Assembly (NCBI RefSeq): GCF_049994355.1
Contig: NZ_CP188257.1
Coordinates: forward strand, 3,162,001-3,226,000
Direction: 5' to 3'
Length of the DNA: 64,000 nucleotides
From: Angustibacter sp049994355
GTDB taxonomy: Bacteria > Actinomycetota > Actinomycetes > Actinomycetales > Angustibacteraceae
Shown here: in pieces, positions 26,179 through 34,542 of the stretch
Layout: each line of letters starts with the position of its first letter
Position numbering within the stretch: the first letter of the stretch is position 1
Notes under the pieces: generated by a model
Database searches by the model: none
What the model was told of the DNA's origin: nothing
The model's input: the letters and a program-made list of their open reading frames with translations, nothing else
Made by a program: the position numbers and the translations under genes

Positions 26179-26853
26179 TCAGCTTTGGCGGGGGGTTGGG
26201 CCGCCGGGCCTGACCACGCCGGTCTCGTAGGCGCAGACCACAAGCTGGACGCGGTCGCGTTGACCGAGCTTGGCGAGCAGCCGGCTCACGTGTGTCTTCA
26301 CAGTGGCCTCGCCGATCCCGAGCCTGTCGGCAATCTCGAGGTTGGATTGCCCCGTCGCGAGGTGCGTGAGCACCTCCCGCTCGCGATCGGTCAGCCCTTG
26401 AAGAGCCCCCGGCGGGGCAACGTCGAGATCACCGGCGGTCGAGTAGAGCTCGATGAGGCGACGGGTGACCTCCGGCGCCAGCAAGACGTCTCCGGCGACG
26501 ACGGACCGTACGGCGGCGATGATCGAGGCTCGCGGCGAGTCCTTGAGGAGAAAGCCGCTGGCGCCGGCGCGTAGGGCGGCGTAGACGTATTCGTCGAGGT
26601 CGAACATGGTCAGCACCAACACGCGGGTGTTGAGCTTGTCCGCCACGATCCGGCGGGTGGCGTCTACTCCGGTCAGGCGTGGCATCCGGATATCCATGAT
26701 GAGCACGTCTGGGCGGTACTCGCGGGCGATGGCGATCGCTTCGACGCCGTCACTCGCGTGGGCCACGACCTCCATGTCCGGCTGGGCGTCCAGGATGAGC
26801 GCCAGACCCTCGCGGAGCAGCTCCTGGTCGTCGGCGATGCAGATCCGGATCAT
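26179..26853 (-). CDS. NarL/FixJ-type response regulator
   Basis: A 224-residue regulator. The receiver domain spans about 1-120, with acidic pocket ADD, phospho-acceptor Asp in VLIMDIRMP (near residue 54) and conserved Lys in FLLKDSP. The LuxR-type helix-turn-helix is at about 150-210 (LTDREREVLTHLATGQSN, IGEATVKTHVSRLLAKL). It overlaps its sensor kinase gene by 4 nt, so the pair is co-expressed. The nearest likely target is the divergent membrane-protein gene at 28258. Confidence 0.95.
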   Translation of the reverse strand: MIRICIADDQELLREGLALILDAQPDMEVVAHASDGVEAIAIAREYRPDVLIMDIRMPRLTGVDATRRIVADKLNTRVLVLTMFDLDEYVYAALRAGASGFLLKDSPRASIIAAVRSVVAGDVLLAPEVTRRLIELYSTAGDLDVAPPGALQGLTDREREVLTHLATGQSNLEIADRLGIGEATVKTHVSRLLAKLGQRDRVQLVVCAYETGVVRPGGPTPRQS

Positions 26854-28085
26854 CGGGGCAGCTCGGTCGAGGTCGGCGACCGGCGTTGGCGGGAGTGGGC
26901 GAGCGCGTCCGCGTCCGGCTCGTCCAGTGGGACGGTGGCGCGCACGGCGAAGCCGCCTTCTGGACGCGAGGCCACCTGCAACGTGCCGCCTAGCCTCTCC
27001 ACCCGCTCACGCATTCCGGGCAGGCCGTTCCCGCCGCCATCAACGGACGGCTGAGTCCCCGCCGGACCGTCGTCCTCGATGCCGATCGTGATCGCCTGGG
27101 CCTCGACGTCCAGGTGGACGTGGGTCTCGACGAGCCCCGCGTGCCTAACGGTGTTGGACAGCGACTCCTGCAACACCCGGTAGATCGCCTCGCCCACCTG
27201 GGGCGGGACGCCGCGACGTTCTCGGCGGCTAACCTCCAGGGGCAGACCCGCGTCCCGCATCCTGTCCACCAGGGTGTCGATGTCCAGCAGACCGGCCCGG
27301 GGTTCCGGCCGTGGATGCTCGGGTGTCGTGACCTGGGTTGGCGCATCGGCGGTCGAGTCGCCTTCACCCGCAGCCCGCAATGGAGCGAGCAACGAGCGGA
27401 CCTCGCGCAGCGCGTCCCTACCCGCGGTTTGGATGCGATGCAGCGCCTTGGCGGCTCGGGCCGGGTCGGCGGTGAGAACCTCCTCGGCCGCCTCGGCGTG
27501 GACGACCATGACGGCAAGGCTGTTCGCCAGCACGTCATGCAGGTCCCGGGCAATGCCCAGTCGCTGCTCGGCCAGCTCTGCCCGGCTCAGGTTCGCCCGC
27601 TCGCCGTCGCGTCGGTTCTGCAGCTCGGCGTTCTGCCGCACCCACGCCCCGGCTACCCAGGAGATGACCGCATACAGCACCCAACCCCATCCGGCGGACG
27701 CGCCCGCCTGCAACGGGTCGCGCACGATCTGCAGCAGCGCCCAGGCCGCGGCGATCGGGATCCCCAGGTAGGCGGGCGGACGTCGCCCCCAGCGCCCGAC
27801 AGCGTAGGTCGAGATCACCCCGATGAAGAACGACGAGCCGGCCTGTGAGGATCCCCAGACAAGCCACGGCACGCTGGTGATCGCGGCAGCAGCGAGCTGG
27901 GTCGTCAACGGGGCGCGGCGGCGACCTGCGAGAACGATCGACGCCGCTCCCAGCGTCGCTGAGGCGGCCCACCGTGGACCCACCAGATTCGTGGGTCCGG
28001 AGATCCAGACCTCCCACTGGGAAAACGCGACCAGCAGGCCCGGCACCGTCCAGCGCGACCTGGCTAGGGTGCGCAGCCATTCCAT
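26850..28085 (-). CDS. Sensor histidine kinase (HisKA_3 type)
   Basis: A 411-residue membrane kinase: four or five transmembrane helices within residues 10-155, then the dimerisation/phospho-acceptor segment IARDLHDVLANSLAVMVVHA (His near residue 190). The HATPase_c domain has the N-box-like LQESLSNTVRHAG and G-box GNGLPGMRERVERLGG. It is paired with the NarL-type regulator immediately downstream. The ATG at 28085 (MEWLRTLAR) precedes the first membrane helix; the frame continues upstream to 28193 without support. Confidence 0.92.
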   Translation of the reverse strand: MEWLRTLARSRWTVPGLLVAFSQWEVWISGPTNLVGPRWAASATLGAASIVLAGRRRAPLTTQLAAAAITSVPWLVWGSSQAGSSFFIGVISTYAVGRWGRRPPAYLGIPIAAAWALLQIVRDPLQAGASAGWGWVLYAVISWVAGAWVRQNAELQNRRDGERANLSRAELAEQRLGIARDLHDVLANSLAVMVVHAEAAEEVLTADPARAAKALHRIQTAGRDALREVRSLLAPLRAAGEGDSTADAPTQVTTPEHPRPEPRAGLLDIDTLVDRMRDAGLPLEVSRRERRGVPPQVGEAIYRVLQESLSNTVRHAGLVETHVHLDVEAQAITIGIEDDGPAGTQPSVDGGGNGLPGMRERVERLGGTLQVASRPEGGFAVRATVPLDEPDADALAHSRQRRSPTSTELPR

Positions 28086-28257
28086 GCCTGCACCGTAGCG
28101 ACAGCAGGCCTCACCTGCGCCCCTCGTAAGGCGGACCCGGGTCCAGCGCCGGGTGGATACACCCAGACCGTAGGCGGACGCGCGGCTGGCCACCGGTGCC
28201 TAGGTTTCTCATCCCCGGCCAAACGGCCATGGGTGCAGCACATCGGAAGGGATCACC

Positions 28258-28944
28258 ATGAGCACCGAACCCATCAGCAGGGCCGAGTCGGCGCCTTGCC
28301 CGACTACGGATGCACCGTCACGTCGCTGGATCGGCGCTGCCGCCCTGACGGCCATGTCTGCCTATGTGGGCGCGATCCTCGTAGCCCCCCAGCAGGACGC
28401 GGCCAACGACATCCAGCTGCAGGACTTCCTGGGAAACCGAGGTCCGTTGCTCGCCGCCTCCTGGTTGCTGATGTTGGTGTGTGGACTGGCCTGGCTTCTG
28501 CTCGTCACTGGCCTCAGAGGTCGTGTTGAGCCGGGGTTCGCTCGCGACCTCATGGTGGCTGCCGCGGTTGCCGGCCAGGCAGTCGCCTGGGCCGGCGCAT
28601 CACTGGACGCCGCGTTCGCCGCCCCAACCTCGCGGGCTGTACCGCTGCCTGTCTACGAGGCTTTCGGCGAGGCCGGGCACCTCGCCATGGCAGCAGGAAC
28701 AGCCGCCACCGGGCTCGCTCTCATCGGGCTCTCCCGCTGTGCGACTCCCCAGCTCTGGGGCACAACGATGTCGCGAGCGACGGCCGTCGCCGGGGCTATC
28801 CTGGTGCTGGCCGCAGTGATCGGACCGGTCAGCGCACCGGTCTACGCACTGTGGCTGCTCCTCGCCGCTATCCAGCTCCTGCGCTCCGCGCCGAGCGCTT
28901 CGGTGACAACGGCACCCGGAGTCGCAGCGCCGTCATCGTCCTGA
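28258..28944 (+). CDS. Membrane protein of unknown function
   Basis: A 228-residue protein with five or six hydrophobic helices (for example WIGAAALTAMSAYVGAILVA, LLAASWLLMLVCGLAWLLLV and AVAGAILVLAAVIGPVSAPV) and short polar termini. I do not recognise the family; the layout resembles small multi-helix proteins such as DUF4386. The ATG at 28258 has GAAGGGA upstream. It is divergent from the histidine kinase gene with a 172-bp gap, so it may be that system's target. Confidence 0.75.
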   Translation: MSTEPISRAESAPCPTTDAPSRRWIGAAALTAMSAYVGAILVAPQQDAANDIQLQDFLGNRGPLLAASWLLMLVCGLAWLLLVTGLRGRVEPGFARDLMVAAAVAGQAVAWAGASLDAAFAAPTSRAVPLPVYEAFGEAGHLAMAAGTAATGLALIGLSRCATPQLWGTTMSRATAVAGAILVLAAVIGPVSAPVYALWLLLAAIQLLRSAPSASVTTAPGVAAPSSS

Positions 28945-28948
28945 GGCC

Positions 28949-29230
28949 ATGGCATCGAGGAAGCTCACCGACGAAATGGCACCCTCTGCCGCTTCAGTGC
29001 CGGTGGGAAACTGCGTCACGCCGGCTCCCTTGTACCGCTACCTACTAACTCAAAGCACAGATCGACCGGCGGCGGCACTCCGACAGGCGCAGTTGCGCGT
29101 TCTCGGCCGCCCCGCGGGATTGAGCGCGCATGGGCCAGTGCTAGACACTCCACCAGCCGCGACCATCTCCGATTCTCGCCCCAGCGAGCTCGACTGGAGT
29201 TGGGCGGCGTTCACACTGACAGGGGTGTAG
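28949..29230 (+). pseudogene. Remnant of a CHAT-domain protein (C-terminus only)
   Basis: The frame encodes LYRYLL, then DRPAAALRQAQLRVLGRP, and ends LDWSWAAFTLTGV. CHAT (caspase-like) proteins end with a helix of the form P-A-ALR-AQL and a final WAAF-L-G strand. The catalytic His/Cys portion, normally more than 150 residues upstream, is absent. The fragment follows directly after the stop of the membrane-protein gene. It has no convincing start and is probably a decayed gene end. Identification is by motif memory only. Confidence 0.45.
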
Positions 29231-29286
29231 GTCAGCTGGGCGGCCGAGTCATTTCGCCGCTTGCCGAGCGGGCGCAAGAACCCGCC

Positions 29287-29604
29287 TCATGCGATGAGTG
29301 TTCGTGGCCGTCGCGTCGCGCCACCATTAGACCTCCGCCGGTACCGTTCCTTCTCGTGAGCTCCCAGATCACCCGTCCGCAGACGCAGCAGGGCTTCAGC
29401 CGGCTGGCGGTCCGTCCGTGACGGCTTGTGCCTACGCGTTGCGTCGGCGCGCAGCACGGGCAGGTCTGCATCGGACATCGCCATCACAAACTTGGCATGC
29501 ATCGAGAAAAGCAACATCTGGTGCCACCTTCTCCGATGTATCACCGGATGACACATGGTGGTGAGAGCCTCGATCCAAGCCAGGGACGTGCGTGAGCTCG
29601 ACAT
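29287..29604 (-). CDS. Unrecognised ORF, 105 residues
   Basis: A basic, Arg-rich reading frame (SDADLPVLRADATRRHK, AEALLRLRTGDLGAHEK) with no family I recognise. The ATG at 29604 has GAGGAG only 3 nt upstream, which is close for a ribosome-binding site. It may be a real small gene or a remnant. No domain, membrane helix or signal peptide is visible. Confidence 0.25.
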   Translation of the reverse strand: MSSSRTSLAWIEALTTMCHPVIHRRRWHQMLLFSMHAKFVMAMSDADLPVLRADATRRHKPSRTDRQPAEALLRLRTGDLGAHEKERYRRRSNGGATRRPRTLIA

Positions 29605-29671
29605 GCGCTCCTCGTCGTACGACCTGCACGAGCTTGGGGTACAGGAGACGCCCTGAACCCGTCGCTCGCGG

Positions 29672-30052
29672 TCAGCTCGCCTGGTTGAAGAACCAGCGGT
29701 GGCCGAACGGGTCCCGGATCACTGCGACCCGGCCGACGCCGCCGTCCTCGGGCCCGCGGTCCAGCCGGGCTCCCCCTGCGGTGGCCCGCTCGACCAGGCC
29801 GTCCACGTCGTCCACGGTCAGGTGCAGGGTCACCGCGTTGCCGCGGTCGCGCTGCGGCGCTTCGACGTCGATCTCGGGGTGGGCGTCGCTCATCATCCAG
29901 CCGGCCCCGTCGATGGCCAGCTCGACATGGCCGATCCGGCCGTCCGGCATGACGATCGGCTCGTAGGTCACGACCGCACCAAGGTGCGCGACGTACCAGT
30001 CGATGGCCCCGCGCGCGTCGTCCACGGCGATGTACGGCGTCAGCACTGACAT
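29672..30052 (-). CDS. VOC-family (glyoxalase/bleomycin-resistance-like) protein
   Basis: A 126-residue protein with the two beta-alpha-beta-beta-beta modules of the VOC fold: VLTPYIAVDDARGAIDWYVA at the N-terminus, GHVELAIDGAGWMMSD in the middle, and VIRDPFGHRWFFNQ at the end. It resembles PhnB-like VOC proteins. Metal ligands are not clear enough to predict catalysis. The ATG at 30052 gives the standard family length. It is divergent from aroQ by 81 bp. Confidence 0.85.
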   Translation of the reverse strand: MSVLTPYIAVDDARGAIDWYVAHLGAVVTYEPIVMPDGRIGHVELAIDGAGWMMSDAHPEIDVEAPQRDRGNAVTLHLTVDDVDGLVERATAGGARLDRGPEDGGVGRVAVIRDPFGHRWFFNQAS

Positions 30053-30120
30053 GCCATCACCATGACCGGCGACGCCACCCCGCGCAATCGCGGTGACCGC
30101 GTGCGCGGATCGCCAGCCGC

Positions 30121-30126
30121 TAGGCT
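30121..30126 (+). promoter_or_regulatory. -10 box of aroQ
   Basis: TAGGCT, 7 nt before the GTG at 30134. Confidence 0.5.
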
Positions 30127-30133
30127 CGCCGTC

Positions 30134-30562
30134 GTGCAGATCCTGGTGCTCAACGGCCCCAACCTCGGGCGGCTCGGCACGCGCGAGCCGTCCGTCTACG
30201 GGACGACGACCTACGACCAGCTGGTCGAGCTGTGCCAGCAGGCCGGCGAGTCCGTGCGGGCCGACGTGGACGTCCGCCAGACCGATGCCGAGCACGAGAT
30301 GCTCAGCTGGCTGCACGAGGCGGCCGACTCCGGCGCAGCCGTGGTCCTGAACCCCGGCGGCTGGACGCACACATCCGTGGCGCTGCGCGACGCCTGCGCC
30401 GCACTCACCGGCCCGTTGGTCGAGGTGCACATCAGCAACGTGCACGCCCGCGAGGATTTCCGTCGGCACTCCTACGTCTCGCCCGTCGCGACCGCGGTCA
30501 TCGCCGGGCTCGGCGTCGACGGCTACCCGGCTGCGATCCGCTGGCTGGCCGGTCGCTCCTGA
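30134..30562 (+). CDS. aroQ: 3-dehydroquinate dehydratase, type II
   Basis: Catalyses dehydration of 3-dehydroquinate to 3-dehydroshikimate in the shikimate pathway. The 142 residues contain LVLNGPNLGRLGTREPSVYG with the catalytic Arg/Tyr loop, LNPGGWTHTSVALRDA, and EVHISNVHAREDFRRHSY with the catalytic His. The protein forms dodecamers. The GTG at 30134 starts the first beta strand and lies 7 nt after a -10 box; the longer frame from 30062 lacks family similarity. Confidence 0.95.
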   Translation: MQILVLNGPNLGRLGTREPSVYGTTTYDQLVELCQQAGESVRADVDVRQTDAEHEMLSWLHEAADSGAAVVLNPGGWTHTSVALRDACAALTGPLVEVHISNVHAREDFRRHSYVSPVATAVIAGLGVDGYPAAIRWLAGRS

Positions 30563-30670
30563 CGTCCAGGAATGGCTGCGCTCGCTGACTCCTGGGGAGT
30601 ACGTTGACGCTGGATCGAGCCCCGCGCCCCTTCCCATGAGCGCGCCGCCGCGACCCACCTTGGAGTCGTC

Positions 30671-32704
30671 ATGGTCGCCTACGTCCGTCGCGGTGCCATA
30701 GTCGTCGCACTTGCTCTGGTGGGAACGGTAGTCAGTGCCCCTGTCGCCGTTTGGGCGCAGAGCCCGGTCGTCCCACTATCGGTCGGCGACAACGCCCTCG
30801 GCCAGCAGGGCGACGGAACGACCGCGAACCGGACGGTACCGGGCCCAGTGGCGATCTCCGGGATCGTGGAAATAGCGAGCGGACGTGACGGAGGCTACGC
30901 ACTGGACGCGCAGGCCCAGGTCTGGGCGTGGGGTGCGAACCAGTTCGGCAAGGTTGGGGACGGGACGACGACGAACCGACGGCTACCGGTGAAGGTGCTC
31001 ACCGGGGTGGAGTCGATCGAGGCCGGACACGACCACGCCATCGCGCTGCGTCAGGACGGCACAGTGTGGACCTGGGGGTACGGAGCCTTGGGGCAGCTCG
31101 GCCTCGGCACCACAGCCAACCACAGCACGCCGACGCGGGTCCCAGGTCTGACCGACATCCGGGCTGTGGCAGCGGGTCGCGACATGTCCTTCGCCCTCAA
31201 GCCGGACGGCACCGTGCTCGGTTGGGGCAACAACGCCTTCGGTGAGGTCGGCGACGGGACGACCACCCGTCGCACCTCACCGGTCCCCGTCGTCGGCCTA
31301 CACGACGTCGTGCAGCTCGCGGGCGGACGCGACCATGGCTTGGCTGTCACGTCCGACGGATCGTTGTGGACCTGGGGCGCGAACACCTATGGCCAGATCG
31401 GCGACGGCACGAAGACCGACCGACACACCCCGGTCAAGGTGCTGTCCAACGTCGAGCAAGTCGACGCCGGAGCACACCACTCGATCGCCCTTCTCACCGA
31501 CGGTCGGGTCATGACGTGGGGCCGGGGGTACCGAGGCGCACTCGGGTCGGGCACCACCGCCAACCGCCTGGTTCCCACGGCGGTGGCTGGCCTACCCCCT
31601 GTGGTCGACGTCGGCGACGCGCGAGATGCAACCTTCGCGGTCACCCCCGCCGGGAAGGTCTGGGCCTGGGGTGCGAACGGCTCGGGGCAGCTGGGCGACG
31701 GGACCACCTTCCAGCGACTGTCGCCCGTCCTGCTGGCCGTCTCCGGGATCGCCCATGTGGAGGGCGGCGCACTGCACGCGATCTTCCTCCCGGCGGGCGC
31801 CGGCGGGAACCAGCCGCCCCAGGCCGGTTTCGAACCGACCTGCCACTTGCTGGACTGCACCTTCGACGCCAGCAGCTCGGCCGATCCCGACGGGTCGATC
31901 GCCTCCTACGCTTGGTCGTTCGGTGACGGTGACTCCAGTGACCTACCGGCCCCCGCGCACTCCTACCTCGCTGCGGGCAGCTACGACGTCGCCCTGACCG
32001 TGACCGACGCCCAAGGCGCGGTCTCGGCACCCGCCATCCACCGCGTCGTCGTCACTGATACGTCGTCCGGTGGGCCTGTCGCGTTCCGCGCGGCCGCGAC
32101 GGCCAGCGTCAACAGCGCATCGGTGCGAGTGACGGTGCCCGCGGCTGTCCAACCGGGCGACCTGCTGCTGCTCCTGATCTCGACCAGCACCCAGGCCGCA
32201 GCCTCAGGCCCCTCAGGTTGGACGCTTGCTCGTCAACAGCTGGACGGCACGGACATGCGCGCGCAACTCTACGTCCGCGTCGCTCAGGCCGGTGATTCAG
32301 GGACGGCGGTGACCACCGCCTTCGCCAGCCGCACCAAGGCGATCGCCACAATGCTCGCCTACTCCGGAGCAGACGGCACCGCACCGTTGGTCATCGCGAC
32401 GGCAGACCAGCCTGGCGCGGCCACGACCACCCATGCAAGCCCGCCGCTGACCGTCGCCTCGGCCGGCAGCTGGGTGCTGTCCTACTGGTCGGCCAAGGAC
32501 AGCGCCACCACCGCCTGGACCGCGCCCGCCGGCCAGACGACCCGAGCGTCGGTCATCGGCGCCGGAAGCGGTCGGGTGACCTCAATCGCGACCGACACCG
32601 CGTCACCTGTCCCGACAGGTCCATGGCCCGGTTTGAGCGCGACAGCGTCTGCGGCATCGGCGAAGGTGACCAGCTGGTCGATCGTGCTCACGCCCGTATC
32701 CTGA
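30671..32704 (+). CDS. Secreted RCC1-repeat and PKD-domain protein
   Basis: A 677-residue exported protein: signal peptide (about 1-29, ending VAVWAQ), then about seven RCC1-type repeats built on WAWGANQFGKVGDGTTTN-like units (residues 35-370), forming a beta-propeller. A PKD domain follows at about 385-465 (SSSADPDGSIASYAWSFGDG), then a C-terminal beta-sandwich region to the end. Such proteins act outside the cell, probably in binding. GGAG lies 5-6 nt before the ATG. It converges with cimA, with 4 nt between stops. Confidence 0.85.
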   Translation: MVAYVRRGAIVVALALVGTVVSAPVAVWAQSPVVPLSVGDNALGQQGDGTTANRTVPGPVAISGIVEIASGRDGGYALDAQAQVWAWGANQFGKVGDGTTTNRRLPVKVLTGVESIEAGHDHAIALRQDGTVWTWGYGALGQLGLGTTANHSTPTRVPGLTDIRAVAAGRDMSFALKPDGTVLGWGNNAFGEVGDGTTTRRTSPVPVVGLHDVVQLAGGRDHGLAVTSDGSLWTWGANTYGQIGDGTKTDRHTPVKVLSNVEQVDAGAHHSIALLTDGRVMTWGRGYRGALGSGTTANRLVPTAVAGLPPVVDVGDARDATFAVTPAGKVWAWGANGSGQLGDGTTFQRLSPVLLAVSGIAHVEGGALHAIFLPAGAGGNQPPQAGFEPTCHLLDCTFDASSSADPDGSIASYAWSFGDGDSSDLPAPAHSYLAAGSYDVALTVTDAQGAVSAPAIHRVVVTDTSSGGPVAFRAAATASVNSASVRVTVPAAVQPGDLLLLLISTSTQAAASGPSGWTLARQQLDGTDMRAQLYVRVAQAGDSGTAVTTAFASRTKAIATMLAYSGADGTAPLVIATADQPGAATTTHASPPLTVASAGSWVLSYWSAKDSATTAWTAPAGQTTRASVIGAGSGRVTSIATDTASPVPTGPWPGLSATASAASAKVTSWSIVLTPVS

Positions 32705-32708
32705 CCGG

Positions 32709-34298
32709 TCAGCGGGGGGTGATGCCCTGACGCATCAGGCCATACGAGATGGAGTCGACCAGCGCCTCCCATGAGGCCTCGACGATGTTCGCTGCCACCC
32801 CGACCGTCTCCCATGACGTCGAGCCGTCGCTGGTCTCGATCAGCACCCGGGTGACCGCGTCCGAACCGTGCGCCGCGTCGAGGATGCGGACCCGGAAGTC
32901 GATCAGCTGCAGCTTGCGCAGCTCCGGGTAGGCCGGTGACAGGGCCTCGCGCAGCGCGTGGTCCAGGGCGTTGACCGGACCGTTTCCCTCGCCGGTCGCG
33001 ACCACCCGGTGTCCAGCTGCGGTCACCTTCACAGTCGCCTCGGACGTCGCCGTGCTGTCGCCGCGCGCGTCGGTGATCACCCGCCAGCTCTCCACCTCGA
33101 AGAACCGCGCTCGCGCGCCGTCCACCTCCTCGCGCAGCAGCAGCTCGAACGAGGCGTCCGCTGCGTCGAACGTGTAGCCCTGCGCCTCCAGCACCTTGAC
33201 CTTCTCGGTCACCCTGGCCAACAGCTCGTCCTGGCCGGACAGGTCATAGCCCAGCTCGCGCCCCTTGAGCTCGATCGATGCCCGACCGGCCATCTCCGAG
33301 ACCAGCGTGCGCATGTCGTTGCCCACCTGGGTCGGGTCGGTGTGCTGGTAGAGAGCCGGGTCGATCCGCAGCGCGCTGGCGTGCAGCCCGGCCTTGTGCG
33401 CGAAGGCACTCGCGCCGACGTAGGGCTGACGCGAGTAGGGCACCACGTTGGTGATCTCGCTGATCGCGTGCGCGATCCGGGTGGCCTCACGCAGCTTCAA
33501 CGGGTCCAGCACCGGCCGCCCCTGCTTGATCACCAGGTTCGCCACGACGGTGACCAGGTCGGCGTTACCCGTGCGCTCGCCGTAGCCGTTCAGCGTGCCC
33601 TGCACGTGCGTGGCGCCCGCGTCGACGGCGGCCAGCGAGTTGGCCACCGCGCACCCGGTGTCGTTGTGGCAGTGGATCCCCAGCCGGGCGGACGACGCCG
33701 CCAGCACCTCGTGCACCGTGTCGGCGACCTGCGGCGGCAGCATCCCGCCGTTGGTGTCGCAGAGCGTGATCACCTCGGCGCCGGACTCGGCAGCCGCCCG
33801 GACGACCTCGAGGGCGTACTTCGGGTCGTGGTCGAAGCCGTCGAAGAAGTGCTCGGCGTCCAACACGACCCGGCGCCCCTCGCCGACCAGGAACGAGACG
33901 GTGTCCCGGATCATCTCCAGGTTCTCGGCCGCGGTGGTGCGCAGCGCCGTCTCGACGTGCCGGGTATGGCTCTTCGCCACCAGGGTGACGACCGGCGCCT
34001 GCGCGTCGAGCAGCGCCCTGACCTGGGGGTCCGTTGCTGCCGTACCGCCCGGACGGCGGGTCGCACCGAAGGCGGCGAGCACGGCGTGGCGCAGGGTCAG
34101 CTGCTTGGCCGCGAGGGCGAAGAACTCGGTGTCCTTGGGGATCGCCCCGGGCCACCCTCCCTCGATGAAACCGACCCCCAGGTCATCCAGATGCGCAGCG
34201 ATCGCCAGCTTGTCGTGCACGGACAGCGCGAGCCCCTCCTGCTGGGCCCCATCGCGCAGCGTCGTGTCGTAGACGTGAAAGTCGCTGGTGAGCGTCAC
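32709..34298 (-). CDS. cimA: Citramalate synthase
   Basis: CimA condenses pyruvate with acetyl-CoA to (R)-citramalate, giving 2-ketobutyrate for isoleucine independently of threonine. The 529 residues hold a TIM barrel with FHVYDTTLRDGAQQEGLALS (metal Asp and catalytic Arg), HCHNDTGCAVANS (metal His pair) and GTLNGYGERTGNADL. The CimA-type C-terminal regulatory domain starts at about residue 400 and is a feedback site for isoleucine in studied members. The GTG start at 34298 is preceded by a candidate attenuator leader. Confidence 0.93.
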   Translation of the reverse strand: MTLTSDFHVYDTTLRDGAQQEGLALSVHDKLAIAAHLDDLGVGFIEGGWPGAIPKDTEFFALAAKQLTLRHAVLAAFGATRRPGGTAATDPQVRALLDAQAPVVTLVAKSHTRHVETALRTTAAENLEMIRDTVSFLVGEGRRVVLDAEHFFDGFDHDPKYALEVVRAAAESGAEVITLCDTNGGMLPPQVADTVHEVLAASSARLGIHCHNDTGCAVANSLAAVDAGATHVQGTLNGYGERTGNADLVTVVANLVIKQGRPVLDPLKLREATRIAHAISEITNVVPYSRQPYVGASAFAHKAGLHASALRIDPALYQHTDPTQVGNDMRTLVSEMAGRASIELKGRELGYDLSGQDELLARVTEKVKVLEAQGYTFDAADASFELLLREEVDGARARFFEVESWRVITDARGDSTATSEATVKVTAAGHRVVATGEGNGPVNALDHALREALSPAYPELRKLQLIDFRVRILDAAHGSDAVTRVLIETSDGSTSWETVGVAANIVEASWEALVDSISYGLMRQGITPR

Positions 34299-34351
34299 GG
34301 TCGTCCTGCTCTCTCAAGGTGCGATGGCCTGCCTGAACCAGTCTGACAACG

Positions 34352-34379
34352 AAAAAGACCCCCCGGGCACGGGAGGTCT
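34352..34379 (-). terminator. Attenuator terminator in the cimA leader
   Basis: On the minus strand AGACCTCCCG (34379-34370) pairs with CGGGGGGTCT (34365-34356) over a 4-nt loop with one G-U pair, followed by a run of five T. It ends 53 nt before the cimA start. Confidence 0.75.
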
Positions 34380-34416
34380 GGCGCGTTGTCGGACCCTGTT
34401 GGCCCGGCAGCGCGCC

Positions 34417-34443
34417 TCACGTAATGATCCACCTGGTTGGCAT
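34417..34443 (-). CDS. Candidate cimA leader peptide MPTRWIIT
   Basis: An 8-codon ORF (ATG at 34443, TGA at 34417) with two adjacent isoleucine codons (ATC ATT) at positions 6 and 7. GAGG lies about 5 nt upstream of the ATG. The stop lies 37 nt before the terminator stem. A second stem, GGCGCG (34416-34411) with CGCGCC (34385-34380), lies between them. The layout matches ribosome-mediated attenuation of an isoleucine gene. Too short for homology; rests on position and codons. Confidence 0.55.
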   Translation of the reverse strand: MPTRWIIT

Positions 34444-34542
34444 AGCAGCCTCATCGTCGCACCCGTCCCACGCCTTGACTACCCCGTCTCGCCATCCGGA
34501 CGGAGCCGGTGAGCGGCTGAGCCCCAGGTCAGCTGTGCCAAG

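Larger units (their letters stand above)
28945..29671. other. Gene-poor 727-bp interval
   Basis: No intact known gene is supported. The first part encodes a CHAT-like C-terminal remnant (28949-29230). The rest contains only an unrecognised ORF on the minus strand (29287-29604). The base composition looks less biased than that of the neighbours. It may be the remains of an old insertion. Confidence 0.5.
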
